Assembly (NCBI GenBank): GCA_010405405.1
Contig: MU004230.1
Coordinates: forward strand, 3,893,119 to 3,957,118
DNA length: 64,000 nucleotides
Origin: Microthyrium microscopicum
Lineage: Eukaryota; Ascomycota; Dothideomycetes; Microthyriales; Microthyriaceae
Reading direction: 5' to 3'
Shown here: in pieces, positions 34,455-45,929 of the stretch
Numbering within the stretch: position 1 is the first letter of the stretch
How the letters are laid out: each line of letters opens with the position of its first letter
The notes under the pieces: generated by a model
Seen by the model: only the letters and a program-made list of their open reading frames with translations
Database searches by the model: none
What the model was told of the DNA's origin: nothing
Translations under genes and position numbers: made by a program

Positions 34455-35660
34455 ATGGCGCGAGTCTATGCAGATGTCAACGCCAACATGCCCCGTTCCT
34501 ATTGGGACTATGATAGCGTAAATATCGCTTGGGGTGCATTAGAAAATTACGAAGTGGTGCGAAAAATCGGTACGTCCGCAATCATAGCGATATCCTAGGC
34601 CGATACCAGAACATGTGCTGACAACGAGGATAGGCCGGGGAAAGTACTCTGAAGTCTTTGAAGGCATTAATATTGTCAACTATCAAAAATGTGTCATCAA
34701 GGTGCTGAAGCCAGTCAAGAAAAAGAAGATAAAGCGCGAGATCAAGATCCTCCAGAACTTGGCTGGTGGTCCAAATATCGTCGCACTACTTGATGTGGTT
34801 CGAGACAATCAAGTATGTTGTCGCCTCATATATACCCAATTATCACTAACTAGTTCAGAGTAAAACTCCCTCCCTAATATTCGAGTATGTCAACAACACC
34901 GACTTTCGCACCCTATATCCAAAATTCACAGACTATGATGTCCGATTTTACATCTACGAACTTCTCAAGGTCAGTCCGTTTCTAGATTCACAAGTATACA
35001 ACTAACATAAACAGGCGCTCGACTTCTGTCACAGCAAAGGCATTATGCACCGCGACGTAAAACCTCATAACGTTATGATCGATCATGAGAAACGTCAACT
35101 GCGCCTAATCGATTGGGGTCTCGCAGAGTTCTATCATGCTGGGACAGAGTACAACGTGAGGGTGGCTTCAAGATACTTCAAGGGTCCAGAGCTTTTGGTC
35201 GATTTCCAGGAGTACGACTATTCTCTCGACATGTGGTCTCTTGGAGCCATGTTTGCATCCATGATATTCCGCAAAGAACCATTCTTCCACGGCAACAGTA
35301 ATTCAGACCAGCTGGTGAAGATTGCTAAAGTCCTCGGCACCGAAGATCTGTTTGACTACCTGGACAAGTACGATATTGAACTCGACCCTCAATACGATGA
35401 TATTCTAGGTCGATTTCCCAAGAAGCCTTGGCACAGCTTTGTGACTGCCGACAATCAACGCTTTGTTAGCAATGATGCGATTGACTTTCTAGACAAACTG
35501 TTACGATATGACCACATGGTATGTGAAAATCTACAATTCAAATATCAATCAATTAACGGTTTTGTAGGAACGACTAACCGCCAAAGAGGCCATAGACCAT
35601 CCATACTTCTCTCCAGTTCGGCAAGCAGCTTCAGCATCAGTAGAGAATCATGCGGCATGA
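34455..35660 (+). CDS. cka1: casein kinase II catalytic subunit alpha
   Basis: Exons 34455-34569, 34634-34812, 34859-34969, 35015-35518, 35568-35660; introns of 64, 46, 45 and 49 nt; about 333 aa, the normal CK2-alpha length. It is a constitutively active acidophilic Ser/Thr kinase that works with beta subunits in nucleus and cytosol. Diagnostic residues are the glycine loop [11 protein letters not shown], the basic [15 protein letters not shown] segment, [12 protein letters not shown] catalytic loop, DWGLAEFY (DWG replaces DFG, typical of CK2), GPELLVD, and the C-terminal [17 protein letters not shown]. The start [20 protein letters not shown] is the universal CK2-alpha N-terminus. No Ser/Pro C-terminal extension. 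Confidence 0.96.
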
Positions 35661-36168
35661 AGCAAATGTGGACGTTACCCCTTTCCTAATTCATGTGAGA
35701 ACATAACCTCTCCGCTCCAGAGCATGGCGTATTGGTACGAAATAGCCTTGGACAGCGGTTTGCAGCCATGACAGGGTGATGCGGATCAGCATGAATAATG
35801 TAGTTTACGGCACGGCATATGCGATTAATGATGTGCACACACGTAGCATTAGCTACAAATCCAAATAATTCGATTTATGTCTGAAGAAAGGTCTTGTTAT
35901 AAAAGTAATTGTCTTGGGAGTCAAAAGCATAAATGGTCCGAATATCCGATCGATAGGGCCAGGCACGGACCGACGCAACCTTACCTAAATGTCCAGCTGG
36001 AGCTTTGTTCTCGAAAGTTGACGCAGCTCTTTACAAACCAAACAAGCTGCATACATCTTGCAAACTCTTCCAAATTCTGAAATGGTTACCATCTAGAGAT
36101 TATTCTAATCGCGACGTACCCCCTCTGACTCTCCCGGCCTCGCCGGTTGAGCGTATCCAACAACCGCC
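35661..36168. other. intergenic, CK2-alpha 3' end to tlg2 promoter
   Basis: About 0.5 kb; contains the CK2-alpha 3' UTR and tlg2 promoter. Nothing else recognised. Confidence 0.6.
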
Positions 36169-37474
36169 ATGTGGCGAGATCGCACCAACCTGTCCGTTGC
36201 ACCCTCAATAAGATCCACCCCTTACCAGCTAACATTTCTCCAAAGATTCATATCCTACCGCCAATCCTACGCACACCACCCCTCCAAGAAACCACGCTTC
36301 GGGCCCTCCTCCTCGAATGGCTTCTCCGCCGATCCCCAACCCTCCGATGGCTTCTCCGACGAGCGCCGCGGGCTCATGTCCGCCGGCGCGTACGAAGACG
36401 ATGGTGACGTTGTTATCGAAATGGACTTACTCCCTCCGCGCTGGCTCGACGTACAAGATGAAGTGAACGAAGCGCTTGCGCAAATAACTGTCGAGACAAG
36501 AAAGCTGGAACAACTACACAGCAAACACATCTTACCGGGCTTTGAGGACGAGGATGTTAAGAAACGGGAGGAATGGGAAATCGAGCGACTGACGCAGTTG
36601 ATCACGAAGAAGTTTCAGCAGTGTCAAAGGGCGATTAAGAGGATTGATGCGTTGGTTAGTGAGGCGCGGGCGCATGGGGGTGTGCAGAAGGGGGAGGAGA
36701 CTATGGCGACGAATTTGAAGATTAGTTTGGCCACGAAGGTGGGGGATATTAGTACGGCGTTTCGGAAGAAACAGTCTACGTATCTACGGAGTAAGGATTT
36801 CTCGTTTGGGTGGGTGTTATGGGAGGCTAATCAGATTTACAGAGTTGCGGACGATGGGTGGCCTTTCATCGCCTGTGCCGGGAACTTCTTCGCCGGTGCG
36901 AAATTCGTATACTGATCCTTCTCTTATGGACTCGGAAGCAGATCGATCTTTTTCACAAAGCACACTTCAGCAAACTCAACAGCAGCGAATGCTACTTCAC
37001 GATAATGATACCGTAATTGCCCAACGCGAGCGCGAGATTGAAGATATTGCGCAGGGTATTATTGAACTGGCGAATATATTCCAAGAACTAAATACCATGG
37101 TCATCGATCAAGGCAGCATGCTCGACCGAATTGACTACAACGTGGAACGAATGGCGACAGACATGAAAGAGGCGGACAGAGAATTGACAGTTGCGACTGG
37201 ATATCAGCGACGATCCATCAAGCGCAAAATAATGCTTCTTCTAATAATCGTCATATTTGGAGTATTCATATTACTGGGCATAAAATTCGGCAGGTCGTCT
37301 TCATCACCAGCGCCTGCGCCAGCACCAGCCATCCCAGAACCAGACAGTGGGCCTCCTACTCTGTCCAAGATGATGAAGAGGTCGTCTTATTCCAAGGCTA
37401 TAGAACCTCCCTTCTTACTGAAAAGGGACTGGAGAAGACGAAGGAGGAGATGGGAGGTGCTGGAAAGTATTTGA
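36169..37474 (+). CDS. tlg2: t-SNARE syntaxin Tlg2
   Basis: Exons 36169-36191, 36246-36790, 36843-37474; about 399 aa. Qa-SNARE of the trans-Golgi/endosomal system. The start MWRDRTNL followed after splicing by FISYRQSYAHHPSKKP is the conserved Tlg2/syntaxin-16 N-terminus that engages the Vps45-type SM protein. The DVIEMDLLPPRW-like region and N-terminal three-helix bundle follow; the SNARE helix spans about 250-312 with zero-layer Gln at about 279 (VIDQGSMLDRI). One membrane anchor (MLLLIIVIFGVFILLGIKF, about 320-338) is followed by an unusual roughly 60-residue lumenal tail with an Arg-rich DWRRRRRRWE end. The first intron (54 nt) has a weak GTCCGT donor and contains no stop; unspliced it would insert 18 residues. 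It is inferred from family fit and a GCTAAC branch site. Confidence 0.92.
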
Positions 37475-38267
37475 TCCTGCATGTGTAGGATATTTTGTAT
37501 TACTTATGACTCTAGAATTGGAAGCAATATTCTTGGAAAATATTATTTCAGACTAATGTCTCTTGATCTCTTTTCGACATGAGAATAAATGGCATATTTG
37601 AAGCAATGTCTCTTCACCCCTTCGTAATACTAACCTTCAAAGCTACCCTGTTAAACGGCTCCTTGAGTCGTTCTTTCAATAGACATGTACTCGTCAAAAA
37701 CAGCTTGTTACACAAATAGATATCTGCCAGATACAGCATCCCGTTACCCCTGATCGTAACACATCACTAACGTTCGTGCAGTTTTCGTCCAACCAACATC
37801 CTGCAAGGAACGACACCACTGAAATATCACCAGAACTAAAACGGCCCGCTGCCTACCTTTAATCTAACTAGTTGTCAATGGTGCTGCCTTGCCAGATAAC
37901 CTGTTGGTTGCAGGTATGGATGCAAGGCGGGTAATGGTGATATCGAAATCGATGAATCGCCTTGGTGTTTCTTGAGACAAGACTATTTGACTCCTTCCTC
38001 CAGATCACGATACTGGTCATGGGCAGCCACGCAGTTGGTCCAGAGTAGTAACGATACTCTAGTATATAACAGTCGTATCTCGCACACGGTCGTTACTGCT
38101 GCATTATTGGGACAGGTACGACTAGTCTGCTCCCGTAAGTTCGTGAAACGACCTCATGACACACACATGGCTAACTCGACTTTAGAAGAATCGATCTCCA
38201 CGATACAGTCCAACTCGTTGGCACGCCTTTTCCAGAAATTTCCGCTCGCTAGCCTGGACATGTCGCC
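37475..38267. other. intergenic, upstream of secreted Ser/Thr-rich gene
   Basis: About 0.8 kb with the tlg2 3' UTR and the promoter of the next gene. No coding frame supported. Confidence 0.6.
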
Positions 38268-40392
38268 ATGGCCACAATTCAATATCTCCCTCTCTGGAGC
38301 CTTTTCTTCCTTATGTCTATAGCAGCGGCGCAAACTACTCGAGACTGGTGCTTTACCTGGGACTCCTGCTTCCTGGCCATCAGCAATGCTAGATACCTTG
38401 AGATTGCGAAGACAGACTGCAGAACGTTTATGCAAGACAAGACAGTGACATCAATAATACCGACAGAGTGAGTCTACGGAGAATATCTTACTCCTAGCGT
38501 GTCTAACTGTATTAGAACAGCATTCACGACCGAGGTAGTCACAGTCTACATCCCCGTTAACACGATCGTGAATGGAAAACGGCAGATTGGATCTCCTACA
38601 ACTTCTGCGCCTACAGTTGCTCCTGCTCAGACTTCGTTGCCTTATTATGCGAGTGTGTGCTTGGGTACAGAGAGATTTGAGACTGCTTGTGAATGTATTG
38701 GTATCAATGCAGCGGCTACAAGTACTGTTTATACGGTTTGTGATTCCGACGGCGAAATGAGAGGTAGAGACTGATTTTGATCTAGAAAACCACGTTCAAA
38801 GAGTTGTCGCAGACTTTTGTATATGTCACTCATACGTCGACGAAGCCTGGATCTTCTTCTACTTTCTACACGGCCACTTCGTTGCCTGGAAATGGCTCAG
38901 TGCCTGTTGGAGGGAGTGGGACATCAGTGTTGTCGAGCTTAGTGACGGGAACAGGACAGAGCAGTAATACGCAGACCAGTAGCGGGCTTTCTACAAGCGA
39001 GAGTACACTTTCGATATCTACAGTCTTTAGTTCTACTTTATCAGCGGTGTCGACCAATTCTTCGTTAGCAAGTATTGAAACTGTCACTTCAACAACCGAA
39101 CAGATTCCCAGCTCCACAAGCCAGTCTTCACCATCATTGAGTTTGTCAACCTCAGCTTCAGGACCACCTATAGTCTCTTATAGCACCGGAGTTGGTTTCA
39201 ATTCGACGAGTCAATCTTTAGCAGGAACAGCAGCCTCCTCTCTGAGCACCGGCTATCCTATGCCATCGGAACAGTCAGATAGTAGCCAGATTCCGGGAAC
39301 TACATGTAGTTGCTGGACTACACAGCCTAGTTTGATCGTATCCTCTTCTCTGACCTCGAGTTTTGGAACATTCGCCGCTTCAGGGTCGAGTTCTGGAGCA
39401 TTCACCGCTTCAGAGTCGAGTTCTACAGAGGTGCCAAAATCATCAACTACCATGACCGAACTCTCAAACTCAACATCGATCACTGTGCAAACATACCCGA
39501 CAGGAACATCGGCAATTTCAAGCTCTACAGGTTCAGCACCAACCCTTCCGTCGGCTTCTTCAAGTGTAGCATCTTCGAGTTCAGCATCACCGCCAGACTC
39601 AACATCAACTTTACACAGCAGTTCTACTATCTCAAGCACCAGCAGCTCACCGACCACATCTTGCGTTTCCCAAGCCAACCAAGGAAAACCAGGTACGTAC
39701 TTTTCCCGATTCTGTGTACGCACTATCTGACTTTTGCAGGTTACTGGCCCGACTTCCCAGCTTCGTACAAGAGCTGCCCATTCGATCCAAACTCAGCCAA
39801 CACTAGACTTGTGTTCCGTGATGCGTACACAGGCGACGCTATAGGAGACGATAATGGCTATGCCGTTAGTCTTCCGAACAGCCCGCCTGATCTGTACTAC
39901 ACCTTCAGTAAACCTCCGAATGCGCCATGCGGGTAAGTCAAGCTTCCTGCCAAAAGATCTTGACCCATGATGAACGCTAATATTTGACAGAACCTATGAT
40001 CTTGTATTACACCGTGGTTCAAACAGTCCACAATATCTAGCTGTGACTTCATCGGGTCTTGTTGTCTTTATGCCCAATAGCTCCAATGGGCAGTCAATCA
40101 GTGGTGACCCAGGCGAATTCGTCACTACGTAAGTTGTCTCCATTTCCTCAACCCACCAGCACTAAACCACTAACGCAAGTCCAGCATCTTCACACTAACC
40201 TGCGCCGGCCAGCTCCAAGCTGGTATAGTCGGCGGCCTAGCATTCAACTTCTACATCGACCCCAACACCGGCATGTTGAACGCAGCAACTCAACCAGCCA
40301 ACAATCAAAACACCCAACAAGCACGCTCACTAAACAGCGTAAACATGCGCATAGTCCAGCTCGTGGCCAGCCCAGCCAGCGCGGAGAATTAA
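38268..40392 (+). CDS. secreted Ser/Thr-rich protein with Cys-containing N-terminus
   Basis: Exons 38268-38467, 38516-38735, 38786-39692, 39740-39932, 39991-40128, 40185-40392; about 621 aa; introns 47-58 nt, one with a GTTTGT donor. Signal peptide MATIQYLPLWSLFFLMSIAAAQT, then a Cys-bearing domain (DWCFTWDSC, KTDCRTF, SVCLGTERF, ACECIG), interrupted by a possible processing site NGKRQ. A long Ser/Thr-rich mucin-like segment follows (about 165-440) with short tandem duplications near 39361-39430, probably heavily O-glycosylated. The C-terminal about 180 residues form a folded-looking domain (GYWPDFPASYKSCPFDPNS, DLVLHRGSNSPQYLAVTSSGLVVF, FTLTCAGQLQAGIVGGLAFNFYID). There is no GPI signal. I do not recognise the family; secretion or cell-wall location is inferred from signal and composition. 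Confidence 0.82.
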
Positions 40393-41107
40393 CAGCCAAT
40401 AGTAATTTTCCTAACGGGCCGCGAATCCCACGTATCGCATCAGTTTAGTGCAGGGCCGTCTGAGTGCGGCTCAAGAGAAAAGGGGCTAGGTGATTTATCT
40501 GAGGGGATGGTTTGAGGTTTGTACTATTGGTGTGGATATAGATTATATCATTATGGGCGAATGTGATATGAATTGCAAGAAACGTCACCTCCGTGTCTTT
40601 ACAGTGCCTTACGTGTGCAATTATTTGAGCTGCGATATGACTTCATCTGTTGGGAGCTATCACAATTTGCCCTGTGAGATGTATTTGTAGGGAAATTGTG
40701 ATCTGGAATTGTAGATGGTGTGAACGCTTGCGCTGTCATGAGAGTATGATGTGGTTTGCGATGGAATTTCCGATGGTGAAGAGATTGCTGGGAGAGAATG
40801 ATATCACGAAGATCTGTTGTTGGTTGTAAAATCTTGGAGTATTCAGGGATCAAGAAATTGTGAGTTTTTACGACTGGTATGGAATTTTTTAGATTTCTCC
40901 AGTTTTCCTTTTCGTCAATGAGTCCATAGCTCTTTTGAGGGCTTTGACCTGATTGTGATTGGCACTGATGGCCTGCTAATTGATACAGTATAGACACATG
41001 ATTTGGCATGGTATGGTACAAGGAATTACTGTGCATTAAGTGCAAAGTGATAATTCACAGGGCTCCTGGGAGCATGTAATAGCCGTCGTTGTTATAGGTT
41101 GAACTTG
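40393..41107. other. convergent 3' region
   Basis: About 0.7 kb between the ends of two convergent genes. No gene seen. Confidence 0.6.
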
Positions 41108-42048
41108 TTACCGGCTAATTACTTTTCGGTGCGTTTCTAGTAAGGACTTGACCTGAGTTGTACCTCTTTGTACAACCGACTCCATCTCCTTGTGGGCCTT
41201 TTGAATGTCATCTGGATTGACAGTCTTAGCGACCTGCATTGCCCTGAGTTTTTTGTGCTTCTGTGCCCTGGCATCCTGGACTAGTTCAAGTGCTATGTGG
41301 GAAATTTTGGTGGCCGCATCTAGGGCCGCCTGACGGCTTTCGCCAGTTGGTGGAGGAATGTTGATTGTTAAAGTCGTGGGAGCTTCTTCGGTAGGTCCTT
41401 GGGGCGCGAGTGACAGGTTTGATGCTTGGATGGCAGATTTAACAGGTTTTACGTGCTATTCAAAGATTGCATTAACTTTTTCCGTTTTTGGACATGATCA
41501 TGATCAGGTACAAAATGACTTACATCTTCATCACTCAGTATGACCTGGATTTGCATCCCTTTGGTCACAAGCTGGGCCACATCATGTAGTTTTACGGTGT
41601 CCGTGGTGGTTTTGTCAAGCTTGACTTCTATCTTCTCCAATACTTTTGGGTTGAGAGTGCCTCCCGCCTTTAATTCGCCTAATTTATGTGTCATTTGCTC
41701 GATAGCCTTTAAGATTTTGCGTTCCAGGTTTGTGAAATCAAAGGCTTCGTCATAGGCGTCTTGAGCGGCTGTTACGCTCTTGCCTCCGCTCCTGGTCGCG
41801 TCCTCCGCTCCGTCTTCCGCATCGTTTCGGGACTTGTTCTTCTTCTTGGCAAGCAGAGGCGTTGTGGAGAAGTGGGCGCGAGCGGGAACAGAAGGGAACA
41901 CAGCGTTGTGATTGGTTGTCTGAGGAGTTTGGTGACAGTAGAGCGCGGCGGATAAAGAGACAGCATTATGATTGCGTGAAGGGTATATTGTCGGGCCTGC
42001 CGATAGTCGATGAAGAGTCTTTGCTCTAAGAGCTAACCGCGGAACCAT
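41108..42048 (-). CDS. rrf1: mitochondrial ribosome recycling factor
   Basis: Exons (minus): 42048-41524 and 41455-41108, intron 68 nt, about 290 aa. It splits post-termination mitoribosomes together with EF-G2. The N-terminus (MVPRLALRAKTLHRL and on to AHFSTTPLLAKKK) is basic and Ser/Thr-rich, a mitochondrial presequence of about 70-80 residues. The RRF fold follows: ERKILKAIEQMTHKLGELKAG (first long helix), NPKVLEKIEVKL, then after the splice HVKPVKSAIQASNLSLAPQ, and TLTINIPPPTGESRQAALDAA, ending in the long C-terminal helix (RAQKHKKLRAMQ to LLETHRKVISR). The length fits a fungal mitochondrial RRF. Confidence 0.93.
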
Positions 42049-43870
42049 TATCCAGGTGAAAGGGAAGGGAAACCGGTCCGTATTGGCGGATAGTTGGATT
42101 GGGCAAGTTTGGTCACCTCGAAAAAAAAGATTGAAAGCAACAACAGCTTGTGACTTTGCTTAAGAAAACAATATAGGACCCTTGTAAGTTTTTTTGGAGT
42201 CGTTGCCAATGGCTATTAAACAACACTTGGCGCCGTCATAACATTACGCAAGCCACTACGCGGATCTTAATGGTTTCATTGGTTTAGATGAAGAAGCTCC
42301 ACAGCGAAAGCCAATTGCAGGCCGTATTTTCCGATACTTACGGGCGGGTAAGCGGCTAGTCTAGCGCTAGACGCCACGTGGAAGAAAGCTGGCGATCTTC
42401 TCGCAACTTCAGTTCATCCAGTGTCTACTGGTACTGTACTCTATCACAACAACAGAGCATTGAACAATGAAGCGGCCGCTACGACAATCAAGGACCTCTC
42501 CCACGTGGAAAGAAAATTCATGAGTCTTCCTTTGAGAATCCCGATCTCCTAGATCCAGCCCTTGAGTTTGTTGGTGCGTTTCGTACCCTTAAGATTGACT
42601 GCTGAATAACAAGCTGTCATATCAGGGTCAATTGAATTACTTTCCAATACTAATACACGATTGTCATTATCTCTTCCATGCACCTGGCTCTCGCTAAAAC
42701 CATCGCTTTGTCCACCATTAAACCTTTTACGCATGCACCAATCACTATAGGTCAAAAACTCGAAGACTTAATTTCTAACGCCAGTATCAAAAGATCTACG
42801 TTGGCAACCGGCCTCAGTAACGAGATTAACCACAAGGATATCTTTGCAGCACTATACTCTGTTGTGGGGTACCGCTGTTTTCCCACCTTCTCCCGTATAT
42901 GATCGATGCCCTAGCAGAAACAGCTCCCCTGAGAAAATCTTCAGGCCAATGGCAACTATCGAGAAGCTTAGTATTGCTTACTTATAGGATATGAAAGATG
43001 TCATAAGTACATTTTGTCGCGTGTTGCGTCCCCTAGAATTGACTCTATAGGGTCTTCTGCATTTGTCTACAATAACACCAATTTGTGTAATCTCCGACAT
43101 CTGCAATACAAATATCGCATTTACTACCGTATTGAATGGTAATCAAACCCTCAATGCATATCGGAATTTGTGGTGTCTATCTGGACTGTGAGTGTTGTCA
43201 AAATCAACTGCCAATTGATCGACGCGTAAGCACATTTTATCAGCATCAAGCTTTAATATATTCCTAGTAGTAGATTAAAACTTTGTTCATCCTTAGAGCT
43301 CTGACGTCAAATATACAATCGGCGCCTGGCTTCATATACCCAGATGACCATCATCTGCCATTTGACACATGGGAGTAGTGCGGATTGAAAATCTCAATGT
43401 GTGATCTGCGCATGAAATAAATTTTATAATGCATGCACTAATATTCTCCTAGCTTCTATAACCCCTATCAATCCGCTTTGCTTGCAAGAACCATATATGC
43501 ATTGACCAATACCAGCCTTCCGCGGTTATGGTTCAAGTTGCGAGTATATTATCGCCTTAGCTTGCATGGACAGCACTGATTTCTCTCCACTGCTTCACCA
43601 GGTTTGCAATGACCGACACAGCCGCGTGTACCTGGAAAGATTGAGTCATAGGACCTTTCGTAGTAAGAAAGTGATATTCCACTTGGGAGCTCTGATTACA
43701 GGACCCTTTTCTATATTGTCATTATCATAACAGAAAAGATACAAGCTTCAAGTATTTAACACTTGCTACATTCCGCATTGAATGATCCTGTTCACCACAA
43801 ACCATCACTACCACCTCAAACACATATCAAGAGCAGCACAGCTTGTCCACTCTTTTCCAAATCCATCAAC
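42049..43870. other. 1.8 kb intergenic spacer
   Basis: Between rrf1 and the secreted HSHGM-repeat gene, whose promoters both lie here. Moderately AT-rich without the TA-dominated RIP look. Open frames such as 42678-42902 have no recognisable content. The 110 bases before the secreted gene are A/C-rich (ACCATCACTACCACCTCAAA), as in a typical fungal leader. Confidence 0.55.
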
Positions 43871-44545
43871 ATGAAGTTCTCCACCGTCCTTACCTTCGTC
43901 ACGGCCATTGCCGTCGCCCAGGCCCAGGCGCCCAAGGGAATGCCCAAGAGCCCCAAGGCCAGCACCTCCTCTGCTGCTGCCGCCGGTGCCACTCCCCCAG
44001 CTGCTGCACCAAAGGCTCCGGCACCAAAGGCCCCAGCAGGCGGCCATTCTCATGGCATGCTTATGATGCGTCAAGCACCACCAGCGCCAAAGGCACCAAT
44101 GCCAAAGGCACCCATGCCCAAGGGCCCACCCAAGGCCAGCACCTCTGCTCCCGCTTCCGCTGCCACTCCCCCAGCTGCTATGCCAAAGGGCGCCGCACCA
44201 CCAAAGGCAGCTGGCGGCCACAGCCACAGCAAGCGTCAAGCACCACCAGCCCCAAAGGCGCCAATGCCAAAGGCACCCATGCCCAAGGGCCCACCTAAGG
44301 CAAGCGCCTCTGCTCCCGCCTCAGCTGCCACTCCCCCAGCTGCTATGCCAAAGGGCGCCGCACCACCAAAGCCCGCTGCCGGCGGACACTCTCACGGAAT
44401 GTTGAAGGCCCGTCAAGCACCAAAGGCACCAATGCCAAAGGGCCCAGCCAAGGCTAGCACTTCCGCTCCAGCTTCCGCTGCTACTCCTCCACCAAAGGCT
44501 CCTGCACCAAAGGCCCCAGCAGGTGGCCATAGCCATGGAATGTAG
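43871..44545 (+). CDS. secreted Pro/Ala/Lys repeat protein with GGHSHGM motifs
   Basis: Single exon, 224 aa. Signal peptide MKFSTVLTFVTAIAVAQAQA with probable cleavage near residue 20. The mature part is four imperfect units, each ending in GGHSHGM or GGHSHSK (residues 57-63, 115-121, 171-177, 218-224). The middle two units (44072-44236 and 44237-44413) are nearly identical in sequence. After each of the first three His motifs a basic residue precedes QAP: MMRQ, SKRQ (a true dibasic Kex2 site) and KARQ. The bulk is APKAPMPKAPMPKGP and ASTSAPASAATPP. No known domain. The regular unit-plus-basic-site layout suggests a precursor cut into several peptides, each with an HxH element that could bind Zn, Cu or Ni; both ideas are inference. 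The next gene is a ZIP transporter on the same strand. Confidence 0.85.
   Translation: MKFSTVLTFVTAIAVAQAQAPKGMPKSPKASTSSAAAAGATPPAAAPKAPAPKAPAGGHSHGMLMMRQAPPAPKAPMPKAPMPKGPPKASTSAPASAATPPAAMPKGAAPPKAAGGHSHSKRQAPPAPKAPMPKAPMPKGPPKASASAPASAATPPAAMPKGAAPPKPAAGGHSHGMLKARQAPKAPMPKGPAKASTSAPASAATPPPKAPAPKAPAGGHSHGM
44072..44413 (+). repeat. two tandem ~165-177 bp coding repeats
   Basis: 44072-44236 and 44237-44413 encode near-identical 55- and 59-residue units (QAPPAPKAPMPKAPMPKGP ... GGHSH) of the secreted repeat protein. The nucleotide identity is high, so recent unequal crossing over or slippage is likely; copy number may vary between strains. Confidence 0.8.
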
Positions 44546-44984
44546 ACCTTGGTTTTACAAAAAGAATCAGATATTACTGAGCGGCGAATAATGTGATGGA
44601 AGAATGTGATGATAAGGAATAGAGAGATTTCTAGCTCCAAGGTTTATCTAGTATATAAATAAAAGGGCTTTTTGAAGCTGAATTATAACCAAGAAACAGT
44701 TCCGTCGTTCGTGTGAATCGATCCATGTCAATATGTGTCTCAGCCTTGCTCAGCCTTATGTGTTGTACATATGACCAATCACAATGCTAGCCTCAGCTAC
44801 GCTAAGACAATTCACTTACGTACCCCATCGCGAAACGGACGTTTCTCAGCACTGGTACGATCTTACCGACTCAGTTGACGTTTCAAGGGAGCCTGTAGCC
44901 ATGTCTTTCCTAATTTCTTCCATTCATATATAATATCAGAATTTACCCATACTGTCGTTTTAATCTCACAGCACATTACCAAAC
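44546..44984. promoter_or_regulatory. ZIP transporter promoter region
   Basis: About 440 bp between two same-strand genes. A TATATAATAT element lies at about 44927-44936, roughly 50 bp before the ZIP ATG. A short CTCAGCCTTG/CTCAGCCTTA duplication lies near 44738-44758. I saw no sure ZafA/Zap1-type site by eye. Confidence 0.4.
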
Positions 44985-45929
44985 ATGGCAGACGGCCCAC
45001 TGATGCTGCTCATCTTGAGCGCCATCATGGCCACCAGCTCTTTCCTAGCCGGCATGCTTCCTTTATCTCTCAGTCTTTCGCAACGGCAGCTACGAATAAT
45101 CACCGCCCTCGGCAGCGGCATACTTATAGGTACGGCTCTCGTCATAATCATCCCCGAAGGCATCGAGACTCTGTACGCACACCACGAGATCACGAAACGA
45201 GCAACGAGCAAAGACGAACATGACGATGATCAGAATAGCTCGGTTGTAGGCATATCGCTGGTCTTTGGCTTTGCGCTCATGTATCTCATCGACGTCCTTC
45301 CTCCCCTCACGTTCCGCCAACCTTCTGCCGATAGTCACATCCCATTGACGTCCCTGGACGGCGAGCCATTGACACCGTATAAGTCTCCAGCTGGACAGTC
45401 GCATGCGCATGCCACGACGATTGGGCTGCTCATACATTCGTTTGCAGACGGTATTGCGCTCGGCGCATCATCATCTGTACCGGCCGTCGGTCTAGTAGTC
45501 TTTGCTGCGATAATGCTGCACAAAGCACCCGTCGCTTTTGGATTGACGACAGCGTTGTTGAAAGATGGTGTAAATAAGCGCGCGGTGCGTGGACATTTGG
45601 TGTTGTTTAGTCTGGCGGCGCCGATGGGAGCGTTTGTGACGTGGGCTTTTATACAGCTTTTGGCTGGGGGAAAGGCGGGTAGTACGTTCTGGACGGGTGT
45701 GGCGTTGATATTTTCTGGGGGCACATTTTTGTGAGTATTGTAATCTCTTTTGACCAGGAGGATTGGTGCTGACTTTCGCAGGTATGTTGCTATGCATTCG
45801 ATGCAGAGCTCGAATCATAATGGAGGAGGTGAGGCTTCACTTCAGAAGGCGGATGTGCTGTATACTTTGGTTGGTATGCTTTTACCGCTACTTACAAGGA
45901 TAGGTCATGGGCATGCTCATGGTCATTGA
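44985..45929 (+). CDS. ZIP family metal transporter (ZIP9/Atx2-like)
   Basis: Exons 44985-45730 and 45782-45929 (51-nt intron), about 297 aa. It moves Zn (or Mn in yeast Atx2) toward the cytosol, in this subfamily usually from the Golgi. Seven to eight membrane helices; helix 4 carries HSFADGIALGASS (151-163) and helix 5 MLHKAPVAFGL (177-187), the metal-site helices of ZIP proteins; SGILIGTALVIIIPEG marks helix 2. A His/Asp-rich loop (HHEITKR to HDDDQ, residues 66-83) lies between helices 2 and 3, and the C-terminus is GHGHAHGH, unusual for this subfamily and a likely metal-binding tail. The intron falls inside a membrane helix (GGTF-LYVAMH). Confidence 0.92.

Noticed and set aside
43808-44239. 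Minus-strand 143-codon Trp/Gly/Ser-rich frame opposite the HSHGM gene
   Set aside because: Complement of the Pro/Ala/Lys repeats; the plus strand has the signal peptide and the ordered repeats.
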